Origin: Planctomycetota bacterium
Lineage (GTDB): Bacteria; Planctomycetota; Phycisphaerae; Sedimentisphaerales; Anaerobacaceae
Reading direction: 5' to 3'
Assembly: GCA_030605475.1 (NCBI GenBank)
Contig: JAUWIG010000029.1
Span: forward strand, 1 to 62,848
Length of the DNA stretch: 62,848 nt
In this document: piece by piece, positions 33,017-41,122 of the stretch
Layout of the letters: each line of letters starts with the position of its first letter
Numbering within the stretch: position 1 is the first letter of the stretch
Translations under genes and position numbers: made by a program
The notes under the pieces: model-generated
What the model was told of the DNA's origin: nothing
The model's input: the letters and a program-made list of their open reading frames with translations, nothing else
Database searches by the model: none

Positions 33017-34651
33017 ATGATGCAAAAAGGAAGGATTTCTAACGGGGTGAAAATTAAAACGGTGTTGATAAGTGTTTCGGATAAAAGTGGCGTTGTCGAT
33101 TTTGCAAAGAAGCTCAGCACAATAGGCGTTAAGATAATCAGTACCGGAGGCACGGCCAAAAAGCTCAGCGATGCGGGCGTGAGTGTTGTCGGTATTGAGT
33201 CGGTTACCGGCTTTCCGGAAATGATGAACGGCAGGGTAAAGACACTTCATCCCAGAATTCACGGCGCACTACTGGGACTTCGAGACAAAGCTGAACATAC
33301 AGCCGCAATGAAAGAGCATAGTATTGAGCCTATTGATTTGGTTTGTGTGAATCTGTATCCCTTTGAGCAAACAATCGCCAAAGCCCACTGCACGCTGGAG
33401 GAGGCGATTGAAAACATTGATATCGGCGGGCCGAGTATGATTCGCTCTGCTGCGAAGAATCACAAGTTCGTAACGGTTGTTACAGAGCCGGCCCAGTATG
33501 ATAAAGTCATCGAGCAAATGCAGAAAAACGATGGCTGCGTTACCGAGGAGCTTCGCAGCGATTTCGCACGAACCGCCTTTGGGCTCACGGCTTCGTATGA
33601 CGCTGCCATCGCGAAATATCTCAACACCAAGGCCGATGTGGAGTATCCCCGGAAGGTCTCCATTGCACTTAAGAAAGAAGGGACGCTGCGTTACGGCGAA
33701 AATCCCCACCAAACCGCCGCATACTATAAGCTCTCATCGAGCGGCGAGACATCGGTCAGTAGCGGCACCTTATTAGAGGGCGGCACAGCTATCAGCTTCA
33801 ACAATCTGCTCGATACCAATGCGGCCTTTGAGCTGGTCAAGGAGTTCAACAAGCCCGCCGCCGTCGTCGTTAAGCACCTCAATCCTTGCGGCTGTGCGGT
33901 CGATGAGGATATTTGCCAGGCATACCGAAAGGCCTACGAAGGTGATGTCATCAGCGCCTTTGGAAGCATTATCGCATTGAACAGAAAAGTGAACATTGAG
34001 TTCGCCCGAACGATTATGGAATCATACAGCCGATTCGGCAAGGCCAGGGGCGCCAGCGGGTTCTTTGCTGAGGTGATTATCGCGCCGGGATTTGAGCCCG
34101 ACGCGATTGAGATAATCAGGACCCTGAAGGGCTGGGGCAGCAGGGTTCGGCTGATAGAGACCGGCCCAATTGACAGAGCCGGGATTAATCGTGCTGAGTT
34201 TGACGTCCGCTGTGTCATCGGCGGATTACTTCTGCAAAAACGGGACTTGGTCGGCTGGGAGCCGGATGTGTTGACGTATCCCACAAAGACCAGACCCACA
34301 GCAGAGCAGCTTGAAGATTTAAGAATTGCCTGGCTCACCTCCAAGCATACCAAGAGCAATACAATTGTGTTAGTTAAGGACAGAAAGGTTCTGGGCGTAG
34401 GAGCCGGTCAGATGAATCGTGTTGAGTCCGGCCTGATTGCCTTCAAACATGCCGGCGACGAAGCAAAGGGGGCGGCGTTAGCCTCGGATGCCTTCTTCCC
34501 ATTCCCAGATAACGTGGAAAATGCCGCCAAAGCAGGCGTAGCTGCAATAGTCCAGCCGGGCAGCTCGAAAAAAGATGATGAAGTCATCACCACTGCCGAC
34601 AAACACGGCATCGCAATGGTCTTTACCGGAAAACGGCACTTTAAACATTAA
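33017..34651 (+). CDS. purH: bifunctional AICAR transformylase / IMP cyclohydrolase
   Basis: Catalyses the last two steps of IMP synthesis (544 aa). The N-terminal cyclohydrolase domain has 'SVSDKSGVVDFAKKLSTIG', 'GRVKTLHPRIHGALL' and 'DLVCVNLYPFE'; the transformylase domain has 'RYGENPHQTAAYY' and 'VVKHLNPCGCAV'. ATG at 33017 has GAGG eight bases upstream; the next candidate, GTG at 33047, lies at the end of a single TTTCTAACGGGGT arm (33036-33048) of the hairpin family. So the first ten residues may be repeat-derived. A terminator follows the gene. Confidence 0.97.
   Translation: MMQKGRISNGVKIKTVLISVSDKSGVVDFAKKLSTIGVKIISTGGTAKKLSDAGVSVVGIESVTGFPEMMNGRVKTLHPRIHGALLGLRDKAEHTAAMKEHSIEPIDLVCVNLYPFEQTIAKAHCTLEEAIENIDIGGPSMIRSAAKNHKFVTVVTEPAQYDKVIEQMQKNDGCVTEELRSDFARTAFGLTASYDAAIAKYLNTKADVEYPRKVSIALKKEGTLRYGENPHQTAAYYKLSSSGETSVSSGTLLEGGTAISFNNLLDTNAAFELVKEFNKPAAVVVKHLNPCGCAVDEDICQAYRKAYEGDVISAFGSIIALNRKVNIEFARTIMESYSRFGKARGASGFFAEVIIAPGFEPDAIEIIRTLKGWGSRVRLIETGPIDRAGINRAEFDVRCVIGGLLLQKRDLVGWEPDVLTYPTKTRPTAEQLEDLRIAWLTSKHTKSNTIVLVKDRKVLGVGAGQMNRVESGLIAFKHAGDEAKGAALASDAFFPFPDNVENAAKAGVAAIVQPGSSKKDDEVITTADKHGIAMVFTGKRHFKH
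33036..33048 (+). repeat. single CCCCGTTAGA-family arm at the purH start
   Basis: TTTCTAACGGGGT is the exact reverse complement of the left arm at 24769-24781. It lies within the first codons of purH. Confidence 0.7.
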
Positions 34652-34669
34652 CAAGAAAGCTGACAGTAA

Positions 34670-34702
34670 AAAAAGCCCGATGGCCGTCGGGCTTTTTGTT
34701 TT
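34670..34702 (+). terminator. rho-independent terminator after purH
   Basis: Eleven-base perfect stem (34670-34680 with 34687-34697), six-base loop, then T-rich sequence. Confidence 0.9.
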
Positions 34703-34881
34703 TGTTGTGCTTATGAAAATCTATTTCTTTTTTGGCTTTATTCCTGCGGCTTCGCACAGGTTTTCGGCCACATCGGTTTTCCCCGAAGTTTTGAAATTGC
34801 TTCGCTGCGCTCAATGGTACACGGGGGCTCCATCTAACAAATTTGTTGTCACATCCGAAATGAGGGGGTAAACTTCGGGTT

Positions 34882-35814
34882 ATGTTTAAGAAAGTATTAA
34901 GTTTTTATACGAAGTATTTTGCTATATGGGTGGTGATATTTGGGGCGGTGGCCTATTTACTGCCCCGGCCTTTTGTCGCTTTGAGAAACTATAACGAATG
35001 GTTTTTTGCTTTGACGATGTTCGGAATCGGGGCGGTATTAGAAGTAGAGGACTTCAAACGAATAGTGCAGAAGCCCATTATTGTTTTGATAGGCTGTTGT
35101 GCGCAGTTTAGTCTTATGCCGTTGGGGGCGTTCGTACTGGCCAAGGCTTTCGGATTGCCGCAGGAGGTTACGGTTGGCCTGATATTAACGGGTTCTGCGC
35201 CGGGGGCAATGGCAAGTAACGTGATGAGTTATATCGCCAAAGCCGATACCGCCTATTCGATTTCGCTGACGACCGTATCTACGCTGTTGTGTCCGCTATT
35301 GACACCGGGACTGACTTTTCTTTTGGCCGGGTCGACGCTGAAAGTTAATTTCTGGGCGATTGTACTTAGCGTCCTAAAGATGGTGGTCGTGCCCTTGTTC
35401 GCGGGCTTTGGCGTAAGACACTACTTCAGGAAAGGCATCGAGAAGGTCTTGCCGATTTTCCCGGCGATATCGGTTACATTCATAATATTTATTTGTTCTC
35501 TGGTGATAGCGCTTAATAAGAATCATTTGGTTGAGGTAACAGGGCTGATTTTGGCTGCCGGCGTGCTCTTAAACCTTTATGGAATGGCAGCAGGTTACGG
35601 GGTAGGGTCGGTTTTTAAGATGGATTACAGAAGAAAGAGAACCCTGTCAATCGAGATTGGAATGCAGAACGCCGGCTTAGGGACGGTTCTGGCGTTGAAG
35701 CATTTTGGCGAGAAGGCGGCGATGCCGGCAGCGATTTTCGTATTTGTCTGTATTATTACAGCCTCTGTAATGTCGGCACTCTGGCAGAGAAGAAGCACAA
35801 CAGCAATAGAATAA
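34882..35814 (+). CDS. bile acid:sodium symporter (BASS) family transporter
   Basis: Inner-membrane transporter (310 aa) with about nine to ten hydrophobic helices, starting at residue 12. The BASS signature is present: 'GLILTGSAPGAMASNVMSYI' and 'KADTAYSISLTTVSTLLCPL' (the helix-crossing Na+ site region), plus 'SIEIGMQNAGLGTVLALKHF'. Prokaryotic members often carry small organic acids rather than bile acids; the substrate is unknown. The 230-base gap after purH holds the terminator and nothing else clear. It is convergent with acyP. Confidence 0.9.
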   Translation: MFKKVLSFYTKYFAIWVVIFGAVAYLLPRPFVALRNYNEWFFALTMFGIGAVLEVEDFKRIVQKPIIVLIGCCAQFSLMPLGAFVLAKAFGLPQEVTVGLILTGSAPGAMASNVMSYIAKADTAYSISLTTVSTLLCPLLTPGLTFLLAGSTLKVNFWAIVLSVLKMVVVPLFAGFGVRHYFRKGIEKVLPIFPAISVTFIIFICSLVIALNKNHLVEVTGLILAAGVLLNLYGMAAGYGVGSVFKMDYRRKRTLSIEIGMQNAGLGTVLALKHFGEKAAMPAAIFVFVCIITASVMSALWQRRSTTAIE

Positions 35815-35847
35815 CGAGCATATCAGTTCAGGCAAAGAACTGACAGG

Positions 35848-36129
35848 TTAAAAAGTGATTTTGAAATCTTTGTATTGGGGGTCGGCTGGGATTTCTTCGA
35901 CTTTGGTATCTCCGACATAGCCGGCAAAGGCCACCTCAATGTCCCGCACACAATCGTCAATATCATCACTAGGGCCCTGAGCGAGCATCTCAACAGTGCC
36001 GTCAAGCAGGTTACGGACCAGGCCGGTTAGCTGATAGCGATTAGCTATCCTCAGGGCGGTAAACCGAAAGCCCACACCCTGGACTTGGCCGGTGAAAGTT
36101 ATACGTTTGGCGGTCTGGTTCATAGTCAT
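35848..36129 (-). CDS. acyP: acylphosphatase
   Basis: Small enzyme (93 aa) hydrolysing acyl phosphates. The active-site loop GQVQGVGFR carries the catalytic Arg (about residue 22), and 'GLVRNLLDGTVEMLAQG' supplies the catalytic Asn (N40; usual pattern GxVxNxxDG). The ferredoxin-like fold is complete to the C-terminus. It stands alone, tail to tail with the BASS gene. Confidence 0.95.
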   Translation of the reverse strand: MTMNQTAKRITFTGQVQGVGFRFTALRIANRYQLTGLVRNLLDGTVEMLAQGPSDDIDDCVRDIEVAFAGYVGDTKVEEIPADPQYKDFKITF

Positions 36130-36229
36130 TGTTATAATAATCTGAAATGGTTTTTATTGCAAAAGGAAAACTGAGCGATGGTCAGTTAGAAGAAATAGGG
36201 AATATCGAATTGTGAAGTTGGGATTTTTG

Positions 36230-36298
36230 CTACGAACTATGAACAATGAACTACGAACTAAACTGGTTGGATGGTGAAACGGTTGGACGGTTGGAGGG
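36230..36298. repeat. quasi-tandem motifs in the 36130-36488 gap
   Basis: A CTACGAACTATGAACAATG-like run (36230-36260) is followed by a GGTTGGATGGTGAAACGG-like run (36265-36298). A GTCCCC...GGGGAT hairpin lies at 36320-36338. The rest of the 359-base gap shows no gene. Confidence 0.65.
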
Positions 36299-36488
36299 GA
36301 ATTTTCAATTGATAATTGTCCCCACCTGCGCGGGGATGACAATATTATTGATTATTTTTCGAGATTGCTGCGGCCGACACGCATTTAATTCTTACGTTCG
36401 GTATAAATCCTTGTTTTACATTTATCGGTCAGGTTGTCAAACCGCGCTCGGTAGCGTTATCGGTCATGGAAGAAATAGCACTGCCATA

Positions 36489-38078
36489 TTAGGGTTTGCT
36501 CAACTCGTAAACGGTGATTTTACGGTCGTGCAGACAACTGGGTAAGACCCAACGATGGGACCAGCGCTTGGCCATGTAGTGTTCGATTTCGGCGGTATGT
36601 GCCGAGGAACCCTGAAAGATAAGGTAATCTGGAGCGTACTTGCCCAACAGGTCATCGGAGCGTTGAAATTGGTATGTGTACGCCAGCCGCCCAGTCAGAA
36701 GCGATATTATCGGGGCGTCGTGACATAAGAGGACTGCGTCTGATGGGGCGTGTTTTAGGACCCACCCTGCGATCCCGTACACATCCTGCTGCCATAACTT
36801 GGCAGACGGCTCCCTCGAGTGGAGGCACACGGGAAGACGCGCAAGGTTGGCGACCATGAGCAGGGCAAAGACGGACACGTACAGTAAGCTGGTGACCGTA
36901 GCAACGCCGAGTTGGTTCGACACCCATAGACACAACCTGGAAAGAGCGGCGAACAAGTACAGGTAGAGCAATGGTAACAGCGGTGTCACCAGGCGCGAGT
37001 CATAGGTGAAATAGGTTAACAAAAGCACAGTGTAGGCGATGGCGAACCACTCCAGTATCGAGGGGCGGCGACGTGACACCAGCACCAGGCCTACGAGCGG
37101 CGTGGCCGCCAGAAGCCAGCCGACCCAGGGGTTGTCTGTTCCAAGCGTCACTCGCCCAAGCTCATGCAGCAGCATACGGCCATTCATTTTAACTCGTAAC
37201 AGCAACACATCCAGGGGTACCCAATCCGAGCTGGGGTCACCAGGGTCAACATGGAATATGGCTGTCGTGTAGTCGAATATTAGAAGCTGCTCTGAAGGTG
37301 TCTCGGCACTGGCTGCTGCCCTTTGAGTGTGTAGGAGCCACGGTATGCACAAGCCGAGCATAATGAGGGCAGGTATCCAGGCTCTCGTGCGTTGGTTCTT
37401 TTGTCCGGAGAGCCAACCGGTCAGGATGATGCCCGGGATGAGCAAAATGGCGACAGTTCGGAAGTAAAACGCAGCTGCAAGACAGATGGTCGCCGAGAGC
37501 GACGCTACCCACCACCTCCAGGTGGTTGACATCGCTGCAGCTGCCTGAAGAAGGGCCATGCCGAAAAACAGCAGCGCGATGAAAGGAAATTCAGATGCGA
37601 CCCAGTTAAAGCTGTTGACATATAGAGGGCTGGTTCCGACCAGCAGTGCCACGCCGATAGCCATCCATCGCCCATGTTTGAGCTTGAGGGCGAAAAATAC
37701 TGCTGTTATGGAGGCCGCAGCGAAGAACATTATCATCAGGTTTAATGCATAAGCGTCGAAGGGTCCGTCCTGCAGAAGAATGGAAATCAGCCATGAGAGA
37801 CCTGGGGGTCGCAGGAAGAATGGCCGTCCGAGATAGGAGTAGCCGTCACCGATTGCCAGGGAACGACCGGCGAGGATATAGATGGCACTGTCCCACTCCT
37901 GCCACCACACATCGTCTACCCAGAAGGCCAGGCAGCAGACCCAATACGCAAACAGGAGGATAAACACAAGATAGCAGACAAAGGGGCCATCTTTCCTGAC
38001 GGTTCGCTTCAGCAGGCAGCCGAGTGATTGTCGGCCAGTTTCGCCAGGAACAGGTGCAGATTTAAAACTGTTAGACAT
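36489..38078 (-). CDS. GT-C family glycosyltransferase (ArnT/PMT-like), multi-pass membrane
   Basis: Membrane protein of 529 residues with about ten to eleven helices, of the dolichyl/undecaprenyl-phosphate-mannose-type glycosyltransferase clan (GT39/GT83-like). The first periplasmic loop holds 'WWQEWDSAIYILAGRSLAIG' with an Asp in the expected catalytic position, followed by 'LRPPGLSWLISILL', the usual RxPG-type motif. The C-terminal 90 residues are a soluble periplasmic part. It probably transfers a lipid-linked sugar to lipid or protein; donor and acceptor are unknown. It is monocistronic by position and looks more GC-rich than flanking DNA. Confidence 0.85.
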   Translation of the reverse strand: MSNSFKSAPVPGETGRQSLGCLLKRTVRKDGPFVCYLVFILLFAYWVCCLAFWVDDVWWQEWDSAIYILAGRSLAIGDGYSYLGRPFFLRPPGLSWLISILLQDGPFDAYALNLMIMFFAAASITAVFFALKLKHGRWMAIGVALLVGTSPLYVNSFNWVASEFPFIALLFFGMALLQAAAAMSTTWRWWVASLSATICLAAAFYFRTVAILLIPGIILTGWLSGQKNQRTRAWIPALIMLGLCIPWLLHTQRAAASAETPSEQLLIFDYTTAIFHVDPGDPSSDWVPLDVLLLRVKMNGRMLLHELGRVTLGTDNPWVGWLLAATPLVGLVLVSRRRPSILEWFAIAYTVLLLTYFTYDSRLVTPLLPLLYLYLFAALSRLCLWVSNQLGVATVTSLLYVSVFALLMVANLARLPVCLHSREPSAKLWQQDVYGIAGWVLKHAPSDAVLLCHDAPIISLLTGRLAYTYQFQRSDDLLGKYAPDYLIFQGSSAHTAEIEHYMAKRWSHRWVLPSCLHDRKITVYELSKP

Positions 38079-38483
38079 AGTCCAAATCTCTTAGCTGAGA
38101 TTCCCCGTATATAATACTTAACAACACTGCCAAGCCTATCAGTTCCACTGAAATAACAAAACCATCTTGAAATTGCAACTGTTTTGAGTATATGTGATTG
38201 CCCGTTTCAGGATAAACCAAAGAAAAAGCGCCTTTTTCTGCCTGTAAAATAGCTCTTTTCCAAAGAACCAAATGGGACAAGATGAGCAGTTTAAGACAAA
38301 AGCCAAAAAATCGAGTGCATTCAGCCTGGTCCCAGCTGGTGGTGAAGATATGGTTTACGAATGGCTTAGAGGAATTTGCCCGATTATACCAGTCATTAAA
38401 AAGGGTAATGGGGTGAATAAATTAGGGTTTGTGCAAAGGTGTAAGTTGAGTATAATCGGCTGGACTTGTGATATTGGTTTATT
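38079..38483. other. divergent intergenic region, no gene seen
   Basis: The 405 bases separate the divergently read glycosyltransferase and phosphatase genes. A short open frame on the - strand (38071-38280) has one hydrophobic stretch but no ribosome site or recognisable motif. The promoter of the phosphatase gene lies at the right end. Confidence 0.5.
38428..38456 (+). promoter_or_regulatory. promoter for the GAF-SpoIIE phosphatase gene
   Basis: Perfect TATAAT at 38451-38456 with a weak TTTGTG 17 bases upstream (38428-38433); 27 bases before the ATG. Confidence 0.45.
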
Positions 38484-39776
38484 ATGGCAAAAAAGACAAA
38501 GAAACAAATTAAAAGAGAAGAGCAAATTTATCAGCTCACCACGCTCGTGGCAGGTAAATTTTCGCTTCAGGAGGCGCTTGATAAACTCGCCGAAGCGGCG
38601 GTGAAGATTGTCGACGTCAAGGCCTGCTCAATTCGCCTGCTGGACGAAGAGGCCAGCGAGCTGAAAATGCGAAGTACCTATGGACTCAGTGAAGAATACC
38701 GCAATAAGGGAGCGGTCTCGAAAGACGATACGGTTATTAAAGCCGCTTTCGCGGGCGAAGCCGTGGTGTTGGACGATATGCGGGTTGATGACCGTGTAAA
38801 ATACAAAGAGGCCACCATTAAGGAAGGACTCGTCAGCCAGCTCACGGTTGCGATGCAATTCAGGGGCAAGCCGATTGGTGTGCTTCGGCTTTATAGTCCC
38901 AGGTCGATGCGATTTAATGAAGATGACATCAGCCTTGCCAGGGCCGTTGCTTCACAGTCTGCGGTGGCGATAACAAACGCCAGACTCTACACAGAAGCGA
39001 TTGAAGGGGCGCGCATCGCCGAGCAGATGCGACTGGCAGGGGTTATTCAGCGAAGAATGATTCCCCAAAAGGCCCCGGTAATACCAGGTCTGGATATAGC
39101 AGCCACTTATATCCCCTGTTTTGATGTCGGCGGAGACCTCTACGATTTTTTTCAAGTAGGCGATAGACGCATTGTCGTGGGGATTGCCGATGTGATTGGC
39201 AAAGGTATTCCCGCCGCGATTATGATGAGTTCGTTTCGAGGTGCTGTGCGGGCCTACGCTGATATCGGAGGCGACAAAGGCGGTATCGAAGGGGTTATCG
39301 ATAAGCTCAATAAAATGGCCTGTAGCGAGTGCGGGGACGGGGAGTTCATCACGCTGTTTTACGCGGCTATTGACGTCAAAGATATGACGGTAACATATTG
39401 CAATTGCGGACATGAGTCAGCGGTACTGATAAGAGACACCAAAATTACGGAATTGGAAAAGGGCGGCCTCGTGCTCGGAGTCGATAGCCAAGCCAAATAT
39501 GAGATTGAAACCGTCGGACTAAAAGACGGAGATTATCTGCTCTTCTATACCGACGGGCTGACTGATGCAATCAACTTTGATTGTGAACCGTGGGGCAGGC
39601 AAAGTTTGCTCAAAACCGCAAAAAAATTCACCGCAGGCTCAGCCGAGCAGATGATTAAAAACATCCTCGGCTACAGAAGGCGCTTTGTAGGACTTACAAA
39701 ACAGCTTGATGACACAAGTCTTATTGTTGTCAAGGTTGATAGAACGGCAGAGCCGAAGTTTACAAACTCAGGTTAG
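38484..39776 (+). CDS. GAF-domain SpoIIE-type PP2C serine phosphatase
   Basis: Signalling phosphatase (430 aa). A short coiled coil is followed by a GAF sensor domain (about 15-165) and a PP2C/SpoIIE catalytic domain (about 190-425). Metal-binding motifs are intact: 'FDVGGDLYDFF', 'IADVIGKGIPAAIMM', 'LLFYTDGLTDA' and 'QLDDTSLIVVKV'. Such enzymes usually dephosphorylate an anti-sigma-factor antagonist to control stress responses. No STAS or HPK partner is nearby. cmk begins eight bases after the stop, so the two are probably co-transcribed. Confidence 0.9.
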   Translation: MAKKTKKQIKREEQIYQLTTLVAGKFSLQEALDKLAEAAVKIVDVKACSIRLLDEEASELKMRSTYGLSEEYRNKGAVSKDDTVIKAAFAGEAVVLDDMRVDDRVKYKEATIKEGLVSQLTVAMQFRGKPIGVLRLYSPRSMRFNEDDISLARAVASQSAVAITNARLYTEAIEGARIAEQMRLAGVIQRRMIPQKAPVIPGLDIAATYIPCFDVGGDLYDFFQVGDRRIVVGIADVIGKGIPAAIMMSSFRGAVRAYADIGGDKGGIEGVIDKLNKMACSECGDGEFITLFYAAIDVKDMTVTYCNCGHESAVLIRDTKITELEKGGLVLGVDSQAKYEIETVGLKDGDYLLFYTDGLTDAINFDCEPWGRQSLLKTAKKFTAGSAEQMIKNILGYRRRFVGLTKQLDDTSLIVVKVDRTAEPKFTNSG

Positions 39777-39784
39777 TTTTTGAG

Positions 39785-40456
39785 ATGGCGAGTTTGATTA
39801 TTACAATTGATGGCCCCGCGGCCAGCGGCAAAAGCACCGTGGCGCGACTGCTCGCCGAAAAACTCGCAGCGACCTTTCTTGATACCGGTGCGATGTATCG
39901 CGCTGTTACCCTGGCTGCAATCCAGGCCGGTGTCGATTTGAGTGATGAAGAAAAGCTCCTTGACGTTCTGGACAACAGAAATTTTCAATTCGCGGGCAAA
40001 AAAAGCAAAATGACGGTGTGCATCGATGGCGTTGACGTTACCGAGCTGATACGCGAACCGAAAGTTACCGCCAATGCTCGGCACATTGCCTCGGCAGCGA
40101 GGCTGCGGGCCAAATTGGTCCAGATGCAGAGGCAGTTTGCAGCCGGCGAAGAAAAATTAGTTACCGAAGGAAGAGACCAGGGCACGGTGGCGTTTAGCAA
40201 CGCTGATATAAAATTCTTTCTCACCGCCGAGACCGGCGAGAGGGCAAAAAGAAGACAGGCTGAACTGCAGGCTAAAGGCATCAGTGAAAGTCTTGAGCAG
40301 ATACAAAGGGCCATTGAAGAGAGGGACAAAAGTGACCAAAGCAGAGCGGTCGGGCCATTGAAACCAGCTAACGATGCTATTGTTGTCGATACCACTAATT
40401 TGAGTATAGAACAGGTTGTGGAAAAGCTTTTCGGTTACGTAGAGGAAAATGCCTGA
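39785..40456 (+). CDS. cmk: cytidylate kinase
   Basis: Phosphorylates CMP and dCMP (223 aa). The P-loop is IDGPAASGKSTVARLLA and the family motif 'FLDTGAMYRAVTLAAIQAG' follows; 'EGRDQGTVAFSNADIKFFLT' and 'RDKSDQSRAVGPLKPANDAI' are also typical (the first normally reads GRDIGTVVFP-like). Length is normal. It overlaps the start of plsC by eight bases. Confidence 0.96.
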   Translation: MASLIITIDGPAASGKSTVARLLAEKLAATFLDTGAMYRAVTLAAIQAGVDLSDEEKLLDVLDNRNFQFAGKKSKMTVCIDGVDVTELIREPKVTANARHIASAARLRAKLVQMQRQFAAGEEKLVTEGRDQGTVAFSNADIKFFLTAETGERAKRRQAELQAKGISESLEQIQRAIEERDKSDQSRAVGPLKPANDAIVVDTTNLSIEQVVEKLFGYVEENA

Positions 40457-41111
40457 AAAGAAACCAAAAATGTTATGGTTCCGCTTTGCACGCCTGCTTT
40501 GCAGAGTTTTTTGTGAAATATTTTTTCGAATACGGGTCTACGGCAAGGAAAACGTCCCTGACAAAGGTGCTTTTTTGCTGGTCGGTAACCATCAAAGTCT
40601 TCTTGACCCCGTATTTTGCGGAATTTGTCTAAAGAGGCCTTTGTATTTTCTCGCTCGTGACACGCTTTTTGCCAATCGCCTTTTCGGCTGGCTGATTTCT
40701 TCGGTCAATACTATACCGGTGCGTCGGGACCAGGCGGATTTGCCCGCGATGAAAAAGGTCGTCAGCAAGCTTAAAGAAGGCAGTGGTGTTTGTCTTTTCC
40801 CGGAAGGTACGCGTACGAGGGATGGAAAAATTACGCCTTTTAAGCCCGGCTTCAGTCTTATATGCAGGCGGGGAGGAGCTGCGGTTGTGCCGGTAGTGAT
40901 TGACGGCGCCTTCGAATGTTGGCCCAGACACAAGAAAATATTTTCACCTGGAGGACACATTGTGATTTGCTACGGCAAACGCATAACCGCTGAGCAGGTA
41001 AAGGAAATGAACGACAGGGAATTGGCGGAAAATTTGACCGACACGCTCCGCCAAATGCAAAACGATTGCAGACTAAAGCACGGCAAAGAACCGTATGATT
41101 ATAGCGATTAG
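40449..41111 (+). CDS. plsC: 1-acyl-sn-glycerol-3-phosphate acyltransferase
   Basis: Makes phosphatidic acid at the inner membrane (220 aa). The catalytic HX4D motif reads NHQSLLDPVF, and the substrate-binding motif is LFPEGTRTRDG. One N-terminal hydrophobic/aromatic segment (about 8-27) may anchor it. The cmk-plsC overlap of eight bases indicates translational coupling; this pair is common in bacteria. It converges on pcrA with 11 bases between stops. Confidence 0.93.
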   Translation: MPEKKPKMLWFRFARLLCRVFCEIFFRIRVYGKENVPDKGAFLLVGNHQSLLDPVFCGICLKRPLYFLARDTLFANRLFGWLISSVNTIPVRRDQADLPAMKKVVSKLKEGSGVCLFPEGTRTRDGKITPFKPGFSLICRRGGAAVVPVVIDGAFECWPRHKKIFSPGGHIVICYGKRITAEQVKEMNDRELAENLTDTLRQMQNDCRLKHGKEPYDYSD

Positions 41112-41122
41112 CGAATAGTTAT

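Noticed and set aside
38071..38280. 69-codon frame before the glycosyltransferase gene
   Set aside because: It has one hydrophobic stretch but no ribosome site or family pattern, and it overlaps the downstream start.
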